DNA of 64,000 nt, from the NCBI GenBank assembly GCA_011620555.1, contig WOYY01000061.1:19703-83702 (forward strand), written 5' to 3'. This document shows, piece by piece, positions 17,781-27,106 of this stretch. The position numbers were made by a program, and so were the translations under genes. This stretch comes from Anaerolineaceae bacterium. Lineage in GTDB: Bacteria > Chloroflexota > Anaerolineae > Anaerolineales > Anaerolineaceae. The notes below the pieces were generated by a model, which worked only from the letters and a program-made list of their open reading frames with translations, did not search any database and was not told the DNA's origin. The stretch's first letter is position 1, and every line of letters begins with the position of its first letter.

Positions 17781-17814
17781 AGGTTATCGCCTTTTGATGA
17801 AACTCTTTCGTTTG

Positions 17815-17967
17815 CTACTGTTGTATTGATTGTAACATTGATTCCCAAAGCATCAATAGTGCCGGTTCAAGCAACAGATAAGCCGTCACCAGAACCAGTC
17901 CAACCAGGATGACGATCAGGATCCATTCAATAACGCTTAAACCCCGATTCTCTCTCAGTTTAGCCAT
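17815..17967 (-). CDS. 50-aa single-span membrane protein, Flp-pilin-like
   Basis: 50 aa from the ATG at 17967, chosen for a GGAGG 5 nt upstream. A basic N-terminus (MAKLRENRGLS) leads into VIEWILIVILVGLVLVTAYLLL. The Glu shortly after a charged stretch and at the start of a hydrophobic helix recalls type IV/Flp pilins, as does its position before comF. No peptidase or assembly ATPase genes are near, so this is only a resemblance. It may equally be a small regulatory membrane protein. Confidence 0.6.
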   Translation of the reverse strand: MAKLRENRGLSVIEWILIVILVGLVLVTAYLLLEPALLMLWESMLQSIQQ

Positions 17968-17994
17968 GGAACCTCCAGACTTTAATTTGCGCTC

Positions 17995-18000
17995 ATTATA
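17995..18000 (-). promoter_or_regulatory. -10 box of the small membrane protein/comF unit
   Basis: Minus-strand TATAAT about 27 nt upstream of the chosen start of the 50-aa ORF. The -35 region is poor. Confidence 0.45.
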
Positions 18001-18064
18001 ATACAAGCCAAATCTAACCTATAATAAGATTACTGCAAGTCTGGCGGATTCCTGAGATTATCTA

Positions 18065-18093
18065 TTGCTAAGCTATTTTGAAATTTGTATAAT
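18065..18093 (+). promoter_or_regulatory. Promoter of the helical protein/SPFH pair
   Basis: TTGCTA at 18065-18070, 17-nt spacer, TATAAT at 18088-18093 in an AT-rich divergent gap, about 64 nt before the first ATG. Confidence 0.65.
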
Positions 18094-18156
18094 AATATCG
18101 AAAGTAAATAAGGGAAAAAAACCAAAATTTATCCGAATACCCTAATTGGAGGAACG

Positions 18157-18681
18157 ATGAGTGATATATATGAAAAAGTATCCGGTGAACAGGATTTCAT
18201 CAAGAAAATTCTGGCGAAGATCCCCGGCTTCAAAGGCTATATCGAACGCGGCGACCGCCGGATGTCCGATAAATTGCTTCGGGAACAGGTGACCCTCGAA
18301 TTTGAAACCCTCTATGGCCGGATCTCCGGGCTTCAGCGTGACTTAATCAGCCAGGGCGGTCTCGAATATGTTGATGACCTGGAAGCCGCGGTGATCAAGC
18401 TCCGCCAGTTCATTGACCGCGTGAAAACCGCATCCTACGGCTACAGCGGGATCTTTGATGCCCTCAAGATCAAAGAGGACAAGCTGGCCCAGATCTATGA
18501 ATATGATGCCGCTCTGCTGGGCCTCTCTGACGAAGTCAGCTCGGCTGTTGACAACGTCGAGACCTCAATCGGCACCGATGGCCTGGATGCCGCCATTCGG
18601 CACCTCGTCACCGTCAGCCAGCAGTGCGTTGATGCTTTCAACAAGCGCTCTGACGTGATGAAAGATATCGCGGCAGAGTAA
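18157..18681 (+). CDS. Conserved-looking helical protein of unknown function, paired with SPFH gene
   Basis: 174 aa; I do not recognise the family. No signal peptide or membrane segment is visible. Composition and spacing (EFETLYGRISGLQRDLI, LEAAVIKLRQFIDRV) predict mostly long amphipathic helices, possibly coiled coil, and a charged segment KIPGFKGYIERGDRRMSDKLL near the start. A strong GGAGG precedes the ATG. It lies 52 nt upstream of the SPFH gene behind a shared promoter. By analogy with PspA-like/SPFH gene pairs it could be a membrane-peripheral partner; this is inference. Confidence 0.75.
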   Translation: MSDIYEKVSGEQDFIKKILAKIPGFKGYIERGDRRMSDKLLREQVTLEFETLYGRISGLQRDLISQGGLEYVDDLEAAVIKLRQFIDRVKTASYGYSGIFDALKIKEDKLAQIYEYDAALLGLSDEVSSAVDNVETSIGTDGLDAAIRHLVTVSQQCVDAFNKRSDVMKDIAAE

Positions 18682-18733
18682 TGGCCCGGATATCATTGTT
18701 GTCATTGAATAATAGAAAACGGAGTAAATAATT

Positions 18734-19786
18734 ATGGCTAGAATTTTTGATGTTGTTGAATACCCGAAGGAGATGACGGACGAGATCGTCCACCGATTCC
18801 CCGAGAGTGGTCCTGCAGATCTGCGGATCGGCTCACAAGTCATTGTCCGAGAATCACAGAACGTTGTTTTCATGCGGGATGGACGCGCGTTGGATGTATT
18901 CGGCCCCGGCCGGCACACCATCACAACCGCCAACGTTCCCCTCCTGGTTGATTTTGTCAGCAAAGCCTTTAGCGATCGGACCCCCTTCACGGCTGAGGTC
19001 TTCTATGTCTCCATGAAGGAATTCGCCGATCGCAAATGGGGCACCCCCCAACCAATCATCGTCCGCAACCCCGGCATGGGCCTGGGCGTCGCCCTGCTGC
19101 AGGGCTTCGGCACTTACAGCTTCAAAATTGCCGATCCCCAGCAATTTGTCACCCAGATCGTCGGGGCACAGGGTTACTATCGCACCAGCGACATTGAAAA
19201 TCGCCTGCGCACGATGCTGCTCTCGAAGCTGCAGGACCTCCTCGGCGAGACCGCCGCTACCAAGAGCGTGCTCGACCTGATCGGCCTGACCGATGAGCTT
19301 TCCTCCGGTGTCCGGGCAAAAACTCAGGATGACTTCAAGGCCATCGGCCTGCAGCTGATCTCATTCTATATCGGCAACCTGAAACCCTCCGACAAATCCG
19401 CCGAAGAACTGCGGGCGATGGGGATGCTCGATATGCAGACCTACACCCAACTGCAGGCTGCGGATGCGATGCGGGATGCCGCCCAGAACCCCAGTGGCGG
19501 GGCCGGCCTCACCGCTGGGATCGGCGCCGGGATGGGCATTGGTAATGTCCTTGGCTCCACGCTCAACAGCCAGCTGCAGGGCGGCCAGAACGCTGGCCAG
19601 GCAGCAGGCGCCGCAGCCGGTTCCGTGATGCCCGATGTAATGACTCCCGCCGAAGCGGCCACCTTCCTGAAGGTCTCCGCTGAGGACGTGGTCGCCGCAA
19701 TCGAAGCCGGTGATCTCAAAGCCCGCAAGATCGGCAGCGCCTACCGCATCAGCAAGGATGCCCTCAACGATTTCCTGAAAGGCTGA
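18734..19786 (+). CDS. SPFH-domain protein with C-terminal excisionase-type HTH
   Basis: 350 aa. Residues about 25-225 are an SPFH (band-7-like) domain of the YdjI/virion-core-protein type with no N-terminal membrane helix. Residues 251-298 are a Gly/Ala/Gln-rich linker. Residues 302-350 (MTPAEAATFLKVSAEDVVAAI, then GDLKARKIGSAYRIS) form a helix-turn-helix of the excisionase/MerR-like HTH_17 type. YdjI-like proteins usually end in a zinc ribbon, so the HTH is an unusual replacement. A strong terminator follows. The protein might scaffold membrane patches and bind a partner or DNA through the tail; function unproven. Confidence 0.88.
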   Translation: MARIFDVVEYPKEMTDEIVHRFPESGPADLRIGSQVIVRESQNVVFMRDGRALDVFGPGRHTITTANVPLLVDFVSKAFSDRTPFTAEVFYVSMKEFADRKWGTPQPIIVRNPGMGLGVALLQGFGTYSFKIADPQQFVTQIVGAQGYYRTSDIENRLRTMLLSKLQDLLGETAATKSVLDLIGLTDELSSGVRAKTQDDFKAIGLQLISFYIGNLKPSDKSAEELRAMGMLDMQTYTQLQAADAMRDAAQNPSGGAGLTAGIGAGMGIGNVLGSTLNSQLQGGQNAGQAAGAAAGSVMPDVMTPAEAATFLKVSAEDVVAAIEAGDLKARKIGSAYRISKDALNDFLKG

Positions 19787-19807
19787 TCCCTTTCCAGCTA
19801 AAAAACC

Positions 19808-19840
19808 AAAGGTGCTTGAAAAGTTCAGGCACCTTTTTTT
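19808..19840 (+). terminator. Intrinsic terminator after the SPFH gene
   Basis: AAAGGTGCTTGAA pairs with TTCAGGCACCTTT around a short loop, with one internal mismatch, and runs into seven T residues. Confidence 0.92.
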
Positions 19841-19892
19841 GTTAATTCCAACCCTTTTTTGCAAGACCTTAACCTTTCACAGATGGGCCTCA

Positions 19893-19901
19893 TGGTATAA
19901 T
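19893..19901 (+). promoter_or_regulatory. Extended -10 promoter of sucCD
   Basis: TGGTATAAT, a consensus extended -10, about 32 nt upstream of the sucC ATG. The -35 region is not conserved, which extended -10 promoters tolerate. Confidence 0.6.
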
Positions 19902-19933
19902 TAGTTTAACAAAATATTAACAACGAGAGTGAT

Positions 19934-21073
19934 ATGAGGCTCCACGAATACCAATCCAAAGAAGTTTTTGCCCACCATCAGATACCCATACCAAAAGGAC
20001 GTTTGGCTTCCACACCCGAGGAAGCCAAATTGATTGCAGAGGAACTTAACGGGACAGTCGTACTCAAAGCTCAGGTTCTCGTCGGCGGCCGGGGGAAAGC
20101 AGGCGGCGTCAGACTGGTCAATTCTCCAAAGGAAGCGGAAGAGGAAGCTTCAAAGCTCCTCGGCAACCGGGTTAAAGATATCCCGGTCAGACGCTTGCTG
20201 GTGGAAGAAGGCGTCCACATTCAACAGGAGATCTACCTGGGGATGACAGTGGACCGCGAGCGCGGTGAGACCATGCTGATCGCCAGTGCGGAAGGCGGCA
20301 TCGAAATTGAAGAGGTCGCCCGGGTCTCCCCGGAAAGAATCATCAAGGTTGGCATCAACCCCCTGCTGGGATTGCGGGATTTCCAAATCCGCAACCTGGC
20401 AACGGAAATTGAAATTCCCCGGCCGTTATGGCGAGCCTTCATCACCATCTGCCACAATCTCTACGAAGCCTATCAGGAGCTGGATGCCACGTTGGTCGAG
20501 GTGAACCCCCTGGTGATCACGACCGATGAACGCATCATCGCCCTGGATGGCAAGATCATCGTGGACGACAACGCCCTGTTCCGCCATCCAGACCTCGTCG
20601 ATAAGCGGGATATCTCGGCCGAGGCCACGGAAGAGACTGAAGCCCGCAAATTCGGCCTATCCTATATCAAGTTGGATGGCAACATCGGCTGCCTGGTCAA
20701 TGGCGCGGGCCTGGCGATGGCTTCGATGGACATCATCCACCATAAGGGCGGCCTGCCGGCAAACTTCCTGGATATCGGCGGCGGCGCCAGCGCCGAAAAG
20801 GTGGCCGCCGCGCTGCGCATCATCCTTTCGGATTCCCAGGTGGAGACTGTGCTGATCAATATTTTCGGCGGAATCACCCGCTGTGATGAAGTGGCGAACG
20901 GCATCAAGCAAACGCTGGAAGAACTCAAACCTGATGTTCCCTTCGTGATCCGGCTGGTAGGCACCAATGAAGTTGAAGGACGAAAAATTCTGGCCGAGGC
21001 GAATCTGGTCACTGCCGAAAGCCTGCAGGAAGCGGCGGAAAAAGCGGTGAACCTGGCAAAGGAGGTGGCCTGA
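19934..21073 (+). CDS. sucC: Succinyl-CoA synthetase (ADP-forming) beta subunit
   Basis: 379 aa. N-terminal ATP-grasp domain ([37 protein letters not shown]) and a C-terminal CoA-ligase flavodoxin-like domain ([31 protein letters not shown]). With SucD it interconverts succinyl-CoA and succinate with phosphorylation of a nucleotide. The start codon of sucD overlaps its stop, so the subunits are translationally coupled. Succinyl-CoA could come from the methylmalonyl-CoA mutase encoded elsewhere in this window. Confidence 0.96.
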   Translation: MRLHEYQSKEVFAHHQIPIPKGRLASTPEEAKLIAEELNGTVVLKAQVLVGGRGKAGGVRLVNSPKEAEEEASKLLGNRVKDIPVRRLLVEEGVHIQQEIYLGMTVDRERGETMLIASAEGGIEIEEVARVSPERIIKVGINPLLGLRDFQIRNLATEIEIPRPLWRAFITICHNLYEAYQELDATLVEVNPLVITTDERIIALDGKIIVDDNALFRHPDLVDKRDISAEATEETEARKFGLSYIKLDGNIGCLVNGAGLAMASMDIIHHKGGLPANFLDIGGGASAEKVAAALRIILSDSQVETVLINIFGGITRCDEVANGIKQTLEELKPDVPFVIRLVGTNEVEGRKILAEANLVTAESLQEAAEKAVNLAKEVA

Positions 21074-21939
21074 TGAGCATCCTGATCAACGGGTCTACCC
21101 GCCTGCTGGTTCAGGGCATCACCGGGCAGGAAGGCCTCTTCCACACCCGCCAGATGCTCGACTATGGCACCAATATCGTCGCGGGGGTCACGCCCGGCCG
21201 CGGTGGCGAATGGGTTTTGGATGGCAAGATCCCGGTCTTTGATTCAGTCCGCGCCGGGGTGGAAGTCACCGGCGCCACCGCCAGCGTGATCTTCGTCCCG
21301 GCCCGTTTCGCCGGAGATGCCATTCTGGAAGCCGCGGATGCCGGCCTGGAACTGATTGTGTGCATCACAGAAGGTATCCCGGTCAATGACATGCTGACGG
21401 TCAAACAGGTGATCCGGGATAAAGATGTCTATCTGATCGGCCCAAATTCCCCTGGCCTGATCACCCCCGGCTCCGCCAAAGTCGGGATCATCCCCGGCTC
21501 CATCACGCAAAAAGGCAATGTCGGTGTGGTCTCGCGTTCCGGAACCCTTACTTATGAAGTGCTTTATGCCCTCAAACAGGCGGGCGTCGGGACGAGCACC
21601 TGCGTCGGGATCGGCGGCGACCCCGTGATCGGCACCAATTTCAGCGAGATCCTCTCCCATTTCGAGGGAGATCCCCAAACGGATGTCGTGGTGATGATCG
21701 GTGAGATTGGCGGCAACGAGGAAGAAAAGGCTGCGGCCTTCATTACGGATAACATGACCAAACCTGTGATCGGTTTTATCGCTGGCCAGGCCGCCCCGCC
21801 CGATAAACGGATGGGCCATGCCGGAGCGATCATTGAAGGCGGCGTAGGCACTGCCCAGGCCAAGATTGAAGCCTTGCAAAAGGCCGGCGTCCAGGTGGCG
21901 CACTACCCGGAAGAAATTCCAAACCTGATCAAACAATGA
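21073..21939 (+). CDS. sucD: Succinyl-CoA synthetase alpha subunit
   Basis: 288 aa, normal length. CoA-binding N-terminal domain ([34 protein letters not shown]) and the phosphohistidine loop [14 protein letters not shown] near residue 250. Partner of SucC, with the two genes overlapping by one base (ATGA junction). Followed by an inverted repeat likely to end the transcript. Confidence 0.97.
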   Translation: MSILINGSTRLLVQGITGQEGLFHTRQMLDYGTNIVAGVTPGRGGEWVLDGKIPVFDSVRAGVEVTGATASVIFVPARFAGDAILEAADAGLELIVCITEGIPVNDMLTVKQVIRDKDVYLIGPNSPGLITPGSAKVGIIPGSITQKGNVGVVSRSGTLTYEVLYALKQAGVGTSTCVGIGGDPVIGTNFSEILSHFEGDPQTDVVVMIGEIGGNEEEKAAAFITDNMTKPVIGFIAGQAAPPDKRMGHAGAIIEGGVGTAQAKIEALQKAGVQVAHYPEEIPNLIKQ

Positions 21940-21971
21940 GCTGTAAAATCCAATCAATTGCACTTTAACCA

Positions 21972-22003
21972 ATAGAACTCCCGAATTGGGAGTTCTATGT
22001 TTT
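21972..22003 (+). terminator. Probable terminator after sucCD
   Basis: ATAGAACTCCC with its perfect complement around GAATT, followed by a modest T-rich stretch (GTTTTC). The gene on the other side (acyl carrier protein) converges, so it may serve both directions. Confidence 0.65.
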
Positions 22004-22087
22004 CGACTTCATTGCTAGTTGTAGGGATTGACCAGAAGTCAATCCCGAGCGGCCTTATATAACCGGGATAAAATCAGAAGACTAATT

Positions 22088-22321
22088 TTACTTATGGGCA
22101 TCAATATAAGACACGGCATCCTGAACGGACTTGATGTCGCGGGCATCTTCATCTGAAATGGTGATATCAAATTTCTCGCAAAACCCATCGATCAGGAAGA
22201 ACTGGTCCATTGAATCGGCTTTCAAATCTTCAATGAAACGAGTTTCCGGGGTAATATTAGCATCATCAATCTTTAACACATCAATGATGACTTCTTTGAC
22301 TTCTGATAATGTATCGGACAT
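22088..22321 (-). CDS. acpP: Acyl carrier protein
   Basis: 77 aa, acidic, the size of a stand-alone ACP. The phosphopantetheine attachment Ser is S37 in DLKADSMDQF, in place of the common DSLD. The recognition helix that follows (FFLIDGFCEKFDI) is unusually aromatic and lacks the usual ELVM pattern, so it may serve a specialised acyl chain pathway instead of bulk fatty acid synthesis. No other fatty acid genes adjoin it. A consensus promoter and GGAGG site precede it, suggesting strong expression. Confidence 0.88.
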   Translation of the reverse strand: MSDTLSEVKEVIIDVLKIDDANITPETRFIEDLKADSMDQFFLIDGFCEKFDITISDEDARDIKSVQDAVSYIDAHK

Positions 22322-22354
22322 AACGCCTCCTCTAACTCAAGATGATCTACACAA

Positions 22355-22382
22355 ATTCTAACCTGCCTTGGCAAACTGTCAA
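22355..22382 (-). promoter_or_regulatory. Promoter of the acyl carrier protein gene
   Basis: Minus strand: TTGACA (22377-22382), 16-nt spacer, TAGAAT (22355-22360), about 33 nt before the ATG. Confidence 0.72.
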
Positions 22383-22421
22383 GCCCACAGGCCAAATTTC
22401 TGAGATGATAAACACAGGATC

Positions 22422-23453
22422 ATGAAAAAAGATACTCAAATCGACAACAGAAAATCCGAGCATATCCGGATCAATCTTGAAGAAGATGTCCAATCGGGCC
22501 TGACGACCGGGCTGGAACACTACAGCCTGATCCATCAAGCCCTGCCCGAATTGAACCTGGCTGAGGTTGACCTCAGCCAAATCCTCTTTGGCAAGCAGCA
22601 GAAGGTCCCTGTGTTGATCTCCTCCATGACCGGTGGAACGGAAAGCGCGGCTCGGATCAATCAGAACCTGGCCAGGGCTGCCCAGGAAGTGGGCCTGGCG
22701 ATGGGCGTAGGTTCCCAGCGGGCGGCAATCCAGGACCCGGAGCTTGCCCCTACCTTCCAGATCAGAAAGTTTGCCCCGGATATCCTCCTCTTCGCCAATC
22801 TGGGCGCCGTGCAATTCAACTACGGCTATGGCCTGGAGGAGTGCCGCAGAGCGGTGGATATGATTGAAGCCGATGCCCTGATCCTACACCTGAACCCCTT
22901 GCAGGAAGCCCTGCAGCCCGAAGGCGACCATGAGTTTTCCAACCTTGCGGAAAAGATCGGCGCCATCACCAGGAAGCTCACCTTGCCGGTGATCGTCAAA
23001 GAGGTCGGATGGGGCATCTCCAAAGAAGCTGCCCGGCGGCTCATAGAAGCAGGCGTGGCAGCGATTGACGTGGCGGGCGCAGGGGGCACCTCCTGGTCGC
23101 AGGTGGAAATGCACCGGATCAAGGACCCCTACCGCGCTCAGACGGCGGCCGCGTTCATAGATTGGGGGATTCCAACAGCTCAGTCCATCCTGAATGTCCG
23201 CGGTGAAAGCGAAACCCTGCCCCTCTTTGCCTCGGGCGGCCTGAAAAATGGGATCGAGATCGTCAAATGCCTCGCTTTGGGGGCGAATCTTGGCGGCATG
23301 GCCGGCCTATTCCTGAAAGCGGCAAACGATTCGGAGGAAGCGGCCATCCAAACCATGCGGATGATCGTGGATCAGGTCCGGATTGCCATGTTTGCAGCAG
23401 GTGCAAAGTCACTCTCAGACCTCATTTCATCCAAGCTCTCCTCAAAAGAGTGA
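22422..23453 (+). CDS. fni: Type 2 isopentenyl-diphosphate delta-isomerase
   Basis: 343 aa FMN-dependent isomerase. Signature blocks include [57 protein letters not shown] and the FMN phosphate site [11 protein letters not shown]. It interconverts IPP and DMAPP and supplies the starter for the polyprenyl synthase that begins 7 nt downstream, so the two are an isoprenoid operon. Divergent from the ACP gene. The ribosome binding site is weak (ACAGGATC). Confidence 0.95.
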   Translation: MKKDTQIDNRKSEHIRINLEEDVQSGLTTGLEHYSLIHQALPELNLAEVDLSQILFGKQQKVPVLISSMTGGTESAARINQNLARAAQEVGLAMGVGSQRAAIQDPELAPTFQIRKFAPDILLFANLGAVQFNYGYGLEECRRAVDMIEADALILHLNPLQEALQPEGDHEFSNLAEKIGAITRKLTLPVIVKEVGWGISKEAARRLIEAGVAAIDVAGAGGTSWSQVEMHRIKDPYRAQTAAAFIDWGIPTAQSILNVRGESETLPLFASGGLKNGIEIVKCLALGANLGGMAGLFLKAANDSEEAAIQTMRMIVDQVRIAMFAAGAKSLSDLISSKLSSKE

Positions 23454-23460
23454 TCCCGGA

Positions 23461-24477
23461 ATGACATTAGAGAACCTGCAATCCCTCCTCCTTCCCCAAA
23501 TTGAAACCTCACTCATAGACTTCTTCAACTCGCTCGATTTCGGCGCCAGCCCTGAACTGGGGCAAATACTCCGCTATCACATGGGCTGGGAAGCGGATGC
23601 ATCCGGCAACATGCCCAGAGGCAAACGTCTGCGCCCCTTGATCACATTGCTTGCCACCGGTGGGTTCAACGAATATCCCCCCGCATCCATGCCCGCTGCG
23701 ATTGCTGTGGAATTGCTGCACAATTTCACGCTGATCCATGATGACATCGAAGACCAATCCCCCCTGAGGCATGGCCGCCCGACCCTCTGGCAGCGCTATG
23801 GGACCGCCCAGGCGGTCAACGCCGGGGATGCCCTCTTCAGCATCGCCCAACTCAGTATGCTGAACCTCGCCGAGACCAGCAGCCAGGTGGTGGTCCTGGA
23901 TGCGCTCCAGGAATTTAACCGTTCTTACCTCCATCTGGCCCAGGGACAATACCTGGACATTTCATTTGAAGATAAAACGGATGTGGCCGTATCCACCTAC
24001 CTGGAGATGGTTGCCGGCAAAACCGGCGCTCTGATCGCCCTCGCGGCAAGCCTTGGCGCGCGAATCACCGGTCAAACGCTGACGGAGTATCATAAACTGG
24101 CTGAATATGGGCATTATCTTGGCCTGGCATTCCAGATTCAGGATGATATTCTGGGGATCTGGGGGGACCCAAAAATCACGGGCAAATCAGCGGCGAGTGA
24201 CATCCTGACCCGCAAGAAGTCCCTCCCCAACCTCATCGGCTTAGCCGAATGCCCTGAGTTCCGGAGTCTCTGGAAAAAAGAAACGCTTGCGGATGAAGAA
24301 GTATTGAAAATGGCAAACCTATTGGAAAATTGCGGCGTCCGGGAAAAGGTGAATCAGCAATCTGAAGAGCTGACCCAGTTGTCGCTTCAATCCCTCGAAA
24401 CTGTTTTCCCCAAAAAGAACGATTACAGCGCCGCGCTATCCGAATTGGCCGGGTCTTTGCTCAGCCGGGATTACTGA
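23461..24477 (+). CDS. Polyprenyl (geranylgeranyl/farnesyl) diphosphate synthase
   Basis: 338 aa from the ATG at 23461; the ORF track extends upstream into fni in another frame without support. The first Asp-rich motif is LIHDDIEDQSPLRHGRPT and the second is FQIQDDILGIWGD, with GKRLRP near residue 55. It condenses IPP with allylic diphosphates. Chain length is not certain. The residues before the first Asp-rich motif (LLHNFTLIHDD) are compatible with a short-chain product such as GGPP. It directly follows fni. Confidence 0.92.
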   Translation: MTLENLQSLLLPQIETSLIDFFNSLDFGASPELGQILRYHMGWEADASGNMPRGKRLRPLITLLATGGFNEYPPASMPAAIAVELLHNFTLIHDDIEDQSPLRHGRPTLWQRYGTAQAVNAGDALFSIAQLSMLNLAETSSQVVVLDALQEFNRSYLHLAQGQYLDISFEDKTDVAVSTYLEMVAGKTGALIALAASLGARITGQTLTEYHKLAEYGHYLGLAFQIQDDILGIWGDPKITGKSAASDILTRKKSLPNLIGLAECPEFRSLWKKETLADEEVLKMANLLENCGVREKVNQQSEELTQLSLQSLETVFPKKNDYSAALSELAGSLLSRDY

Positions 24478-24483
24478 GCAGGT

Positions 24484-25809
24484 TCAAACCGGCTGTTCGA
24501 CCACCTCACGCCGGATTTTGCGGCTGCGAAACCAGAGCCAGACCGCTTGAATGAGGTGCGCCGCTGTAAAAGCGACCGCCGCCACATATACCCCTTTGAA
24601 AGTCTGTACCACAACGCCCCCAATCAGGACAGTCACCATCCCGATCAGAAAAGCCACCACAGCCTCGGCCACCCCGCCCGTCGTGGAACGCTGAACCAGG
24701 AAGCCCTGATAATAGCTGATGTACACACTCAGCGCTCCCAAAGGGATCGCCAGAATAAGAGCAACCCTGCCGGATTCGATGAGTCCCGGCAGCAGCGCCG
24801 CAACGAATTGAAGCCAAAGCCTCGAAAGCGGAGTCAAAACAAAAAGCAGGATGACAGCTGTTGTTCCCAGGGCGATATTCCGGGCAAAGCGCTTCAAGGC
24901 CTGAACCGAATCCCGCTCCTCCAAAAGGGCAACCATCACTTCGTTGTAGGCAACCCCTGGGCTGCGGAACATGAACAACAAGCCGGTAATCACCGACCAC
25001 ACCGCCAGCGACTCCAGCGCATTCGGCATCCGCGAGATGGACGCGCTGACCAGGGGCTGCCAGAGCAGCCAGAGGGAAGAAGTCAGAGCCAGAGGCAAAT
25101 AAAAGGAAACGAAGCGCTTCAGCGTTAATGACTCGGGAACCTCTGGAGCGGCCTGGATCAACGGTCTGATCTTCCGCACCGCCAGGCCTGCATAAATTGC
25201 CTCAGCGGTCACGCCTAATCCCTGAGCAGTCCCCGCCAGGATCGGGCCGGGAATGGTTTTGACCAGATAGCCAACCGTCAGGACGATCGTCACTGTGATC
25301 AAACGGACAAAAGTGGTTTGACCCACCATTTCGGAATGTCCCTGACGGATCATCGCCCCTTGCTGGAACCGCCGGAACGCGATCGCAAAGGTCCAGGGCG
25401 AGAGGTACAAAAACCCCTGGCGGGCAGGCTCGATGATCTCAGGGGGCGCTTTCAGCAGGACATTCGTAATGAAATCAAACATCGGCGTGAGCGCGATCAG
25501 GACATGCAGGGCCATCAAAGACCCGCCCATCCAAAGGGTGATCCGCCTGAGCTTGCGATAAGAATCCCAATCCCGGCTCAGAGCGGTTGAGGCCGCCAGC
25601 AGCATGATAACCGGCGCTTCAATAATCAACGCAATCGGATAAACCACGCCCCCATAGGCGGCCAGGCTGATCTCAGGATTAGCGAGACGAGCCACAACGG
25701 CATTGATCGCCGGCAGTTCAAAGCTCATCAACATCCAGCTGACAACCAATGGCAGCCAGGTCTGGAAAATTTTATTGTGAGTAAGCGAGTTTTCCGTTTG
25801 TGCGTTCAT
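24484..25809 (-). CDS. MOP-superfamily (MATE-like) membrane exporter
   Basis: 441 aa with about twelve hydrophobic segments in two related halves, a pattern of MATE/MOP flippases. Charged loops such as FRRFQQGAMIRQGHSEMVGQ sit between helices 4 and 5. It lacks obvious signatures of MurJ or Wzx, and the other MOP protein of the window (murJ) is clearly different. Substrate unknown; drug/sodium antiport or lipid-linked export are both possible. It converges on the polyprenyl synthase gene, 6 nt between stops. Confidence 0.8.
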   Translation of the reverse strand: MNAQTENSLTHNKIFQTWLPLVVSWMLMSFELPAINAVVARLANPEISLAAYGGVVYPIALIIEAPVIMLLAASTALSRDWDSYRKLRRITLWMGGSLMALHVLIALTPMFDFITNVLLKAPPEIIEPARQGFLYLSPWTFAIAFRRFQQGAMIRQGHSEMVGQTTFVRLITVTIVLTVGYLVKTIPGPILAGTAQGLGVTAEAIYAGLAVRKIRPLIQAAPEVPESLTLKRFVSFYLPLALTSSLWLLWQPLVSASISRMPNALESLAVWSVITGLLFMFRSPGVAYNEVMVALLEERDSVQALKRFARNIALGTTAVILLFVLTPLSRLWLQFVAALLPGLIESGRVALILAIPLGALSVYISYYQGFLVQRSTTGGVAEAVVAFLIGMVTVLIGGVVVQTFKGVYVAAVAFTAAHLIQAVWLWFRSRKIRREVVEQPV

Positions 25810-25921
25810 AAATTTGCAAAGATTGTCCAGACCGGAAGATTGACTGCTGCCATTCCGGATTAATAATGTTGAGCAATGGATATTTCAAATTCAAAAAGGG
25901 GTTTTGTCAGAAACCGTTTTG

Positions 25922-27106
25922 CTACCTGGGTTTCAACTTCTCCAAAACCGCCACCGCACCGTTCGCCATCACGGCCACAGCGGTGGGCAGGCAAGCTTCA
26001 TCCACATTGAACCGGGGATGGTGGTGCCCAAAATCCAGGCCCTTGGCCGAGTTTGACGAGCCTACCAGCAGGTAACATCCCGGGATATCCTGGGTCATAT
26101 AAGAGAAATCCTCGGACCCCATGGTCTGATAGTCCTGAGCCACCTCCGCTGCCGGCTGGAGGCTCTGCACGATATCAGCCATCAGGTCCGCCAATTCGGG
26201 GTCATTGACCACCGGATAAGTGACCTGCGCGATTTCGATATTCACCTGGCAATCCATCGCCCTGGCAACGCTCTCAACGATCTCCCGGAACCGTTTTTCG
26301 ACAACGTCATATACTGATTTCTTGAAGGTGCGGATCGTGCCATCAAAGACCACGTCCTGAGGGATCACATTGAAGGCTGTTCCCGAGTGCAATGTCCCAA
26401 CGGTGACCACGGCCGAATCCAAAGGGCTGACGTTCCGGGACACGATGCTCTGCAATGCCGTAATGATCTGCGCCGCGGCAACAACAGGATCAATGCTGAG
26501 CTGCGGGATCGCGCCATGCCCTCCCTGGCCCCTAACCTTCACCCGGAAGGTGTGCGCCCCTGCCATCATCGGCCCTTTCGTGAGGCCATACCAACCGACA
26601 GGCTTCTCATTCCAGACATGCATCGCCAGGGCAAAATCCGGTTTCGGTTGGGTCAGGACTCCTTCCCTGACCATCCGTTCCGCCCCGCCATCGCCCTCTT
26701 CGGCGGGCTGGAACACGAACTTGACCGTTCCCGGCAGCGTCCCGCGCATCCCGGCAAGGATCTTCGCCACACTTAACCCCACCGCGATGTGGTTGTCATG
26801 CCCGCAGGCATGCATCTTTCCCGGAACCTCGGAGGCAAAGTCGATCTCATTTTCTTCCTGGATCGGCAGCGCGTCCATATCAAACCGCAGCAACACGACG
26901 GGCGAGGCTTTGGCACCCTTCAACAGGCCCACGACACCCGTCTTCCCCACACCAGTCGTCACTTCCAGGCCCAAATCCGCCAGTGTATCCGCAACGATCT
27001 TCGCCGTCCGCACTTCTTCAAAGCCAAGCTCTGGGTGCCGGTGGAAATCGCGCCGCAGTTCAACGGTATAGGCTTTGATCTGATCGGCCTGATCCAAGAA
27101 GTTCAT
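25922..27106 (-). CDS. M20-family amidohydrolase/peptidase
   Basis: 394 aa, M20D type (HipO/YkuR-like). Metal-binding residues are seen in HACGHDNHIAVGL, FQPAEEGDGGAE, the His of MHVWNEKP and the late DFGHHHPRF; a dimerisation domain lies between about 180 and 290. Such enzymes hydrolyse N-acyl or N-acetyl amino acids or amino-acid conjugates. The start overlaps the PIG-L gene by 4 bp (ATGA), so two deacylases are made together. This suggests sequential removal of acyl groups from one substrate; the substrate is not evident. Confidence 0.93.
   Translation of the reverse strand: MNFLDQADQIKAYTVELRRDFHRHPELGFEEVRTAKIVADTLADLGLEVTTGVGKTGVVGLLKGAKASPVVLLRFDMDALPIQEENEIDFASEVPGKMHACGHDNHIAVGLSVAKILAGMRGTLPGTVKFVFQPAEEGDGGAERMVREGVLTQPKPDFALAMHVWNEKPVGWYGLTKGPMMAGAHTFRVKVRGQGGHGAIPQLSIDPVVAAAQIITALQSIVSRNVSPLDSAVVTVGTLHSGTAFNVIPQDVVFDGTIRTFKKSVYDVVEKRFREIVESVARAMDCQVNIEIAQVTYPVVNDPELADLMADIVQSLQPAAEVAQDYQTMGSEDFSYMTQDIPGCYLLVGSSNSAKGLDFGHHHPRFNVDEACLPTAVAVMANGAVAVLEKLKPR

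Noticed and set aside
22024-22046. Inverted repeat GGGATTGAC...GTCAATCCC between sucD and the ACP gene
   Set aside because: A good 9-bp stem but no T-run on either strand; could be a spacer fold or operator. Not called as terminator.
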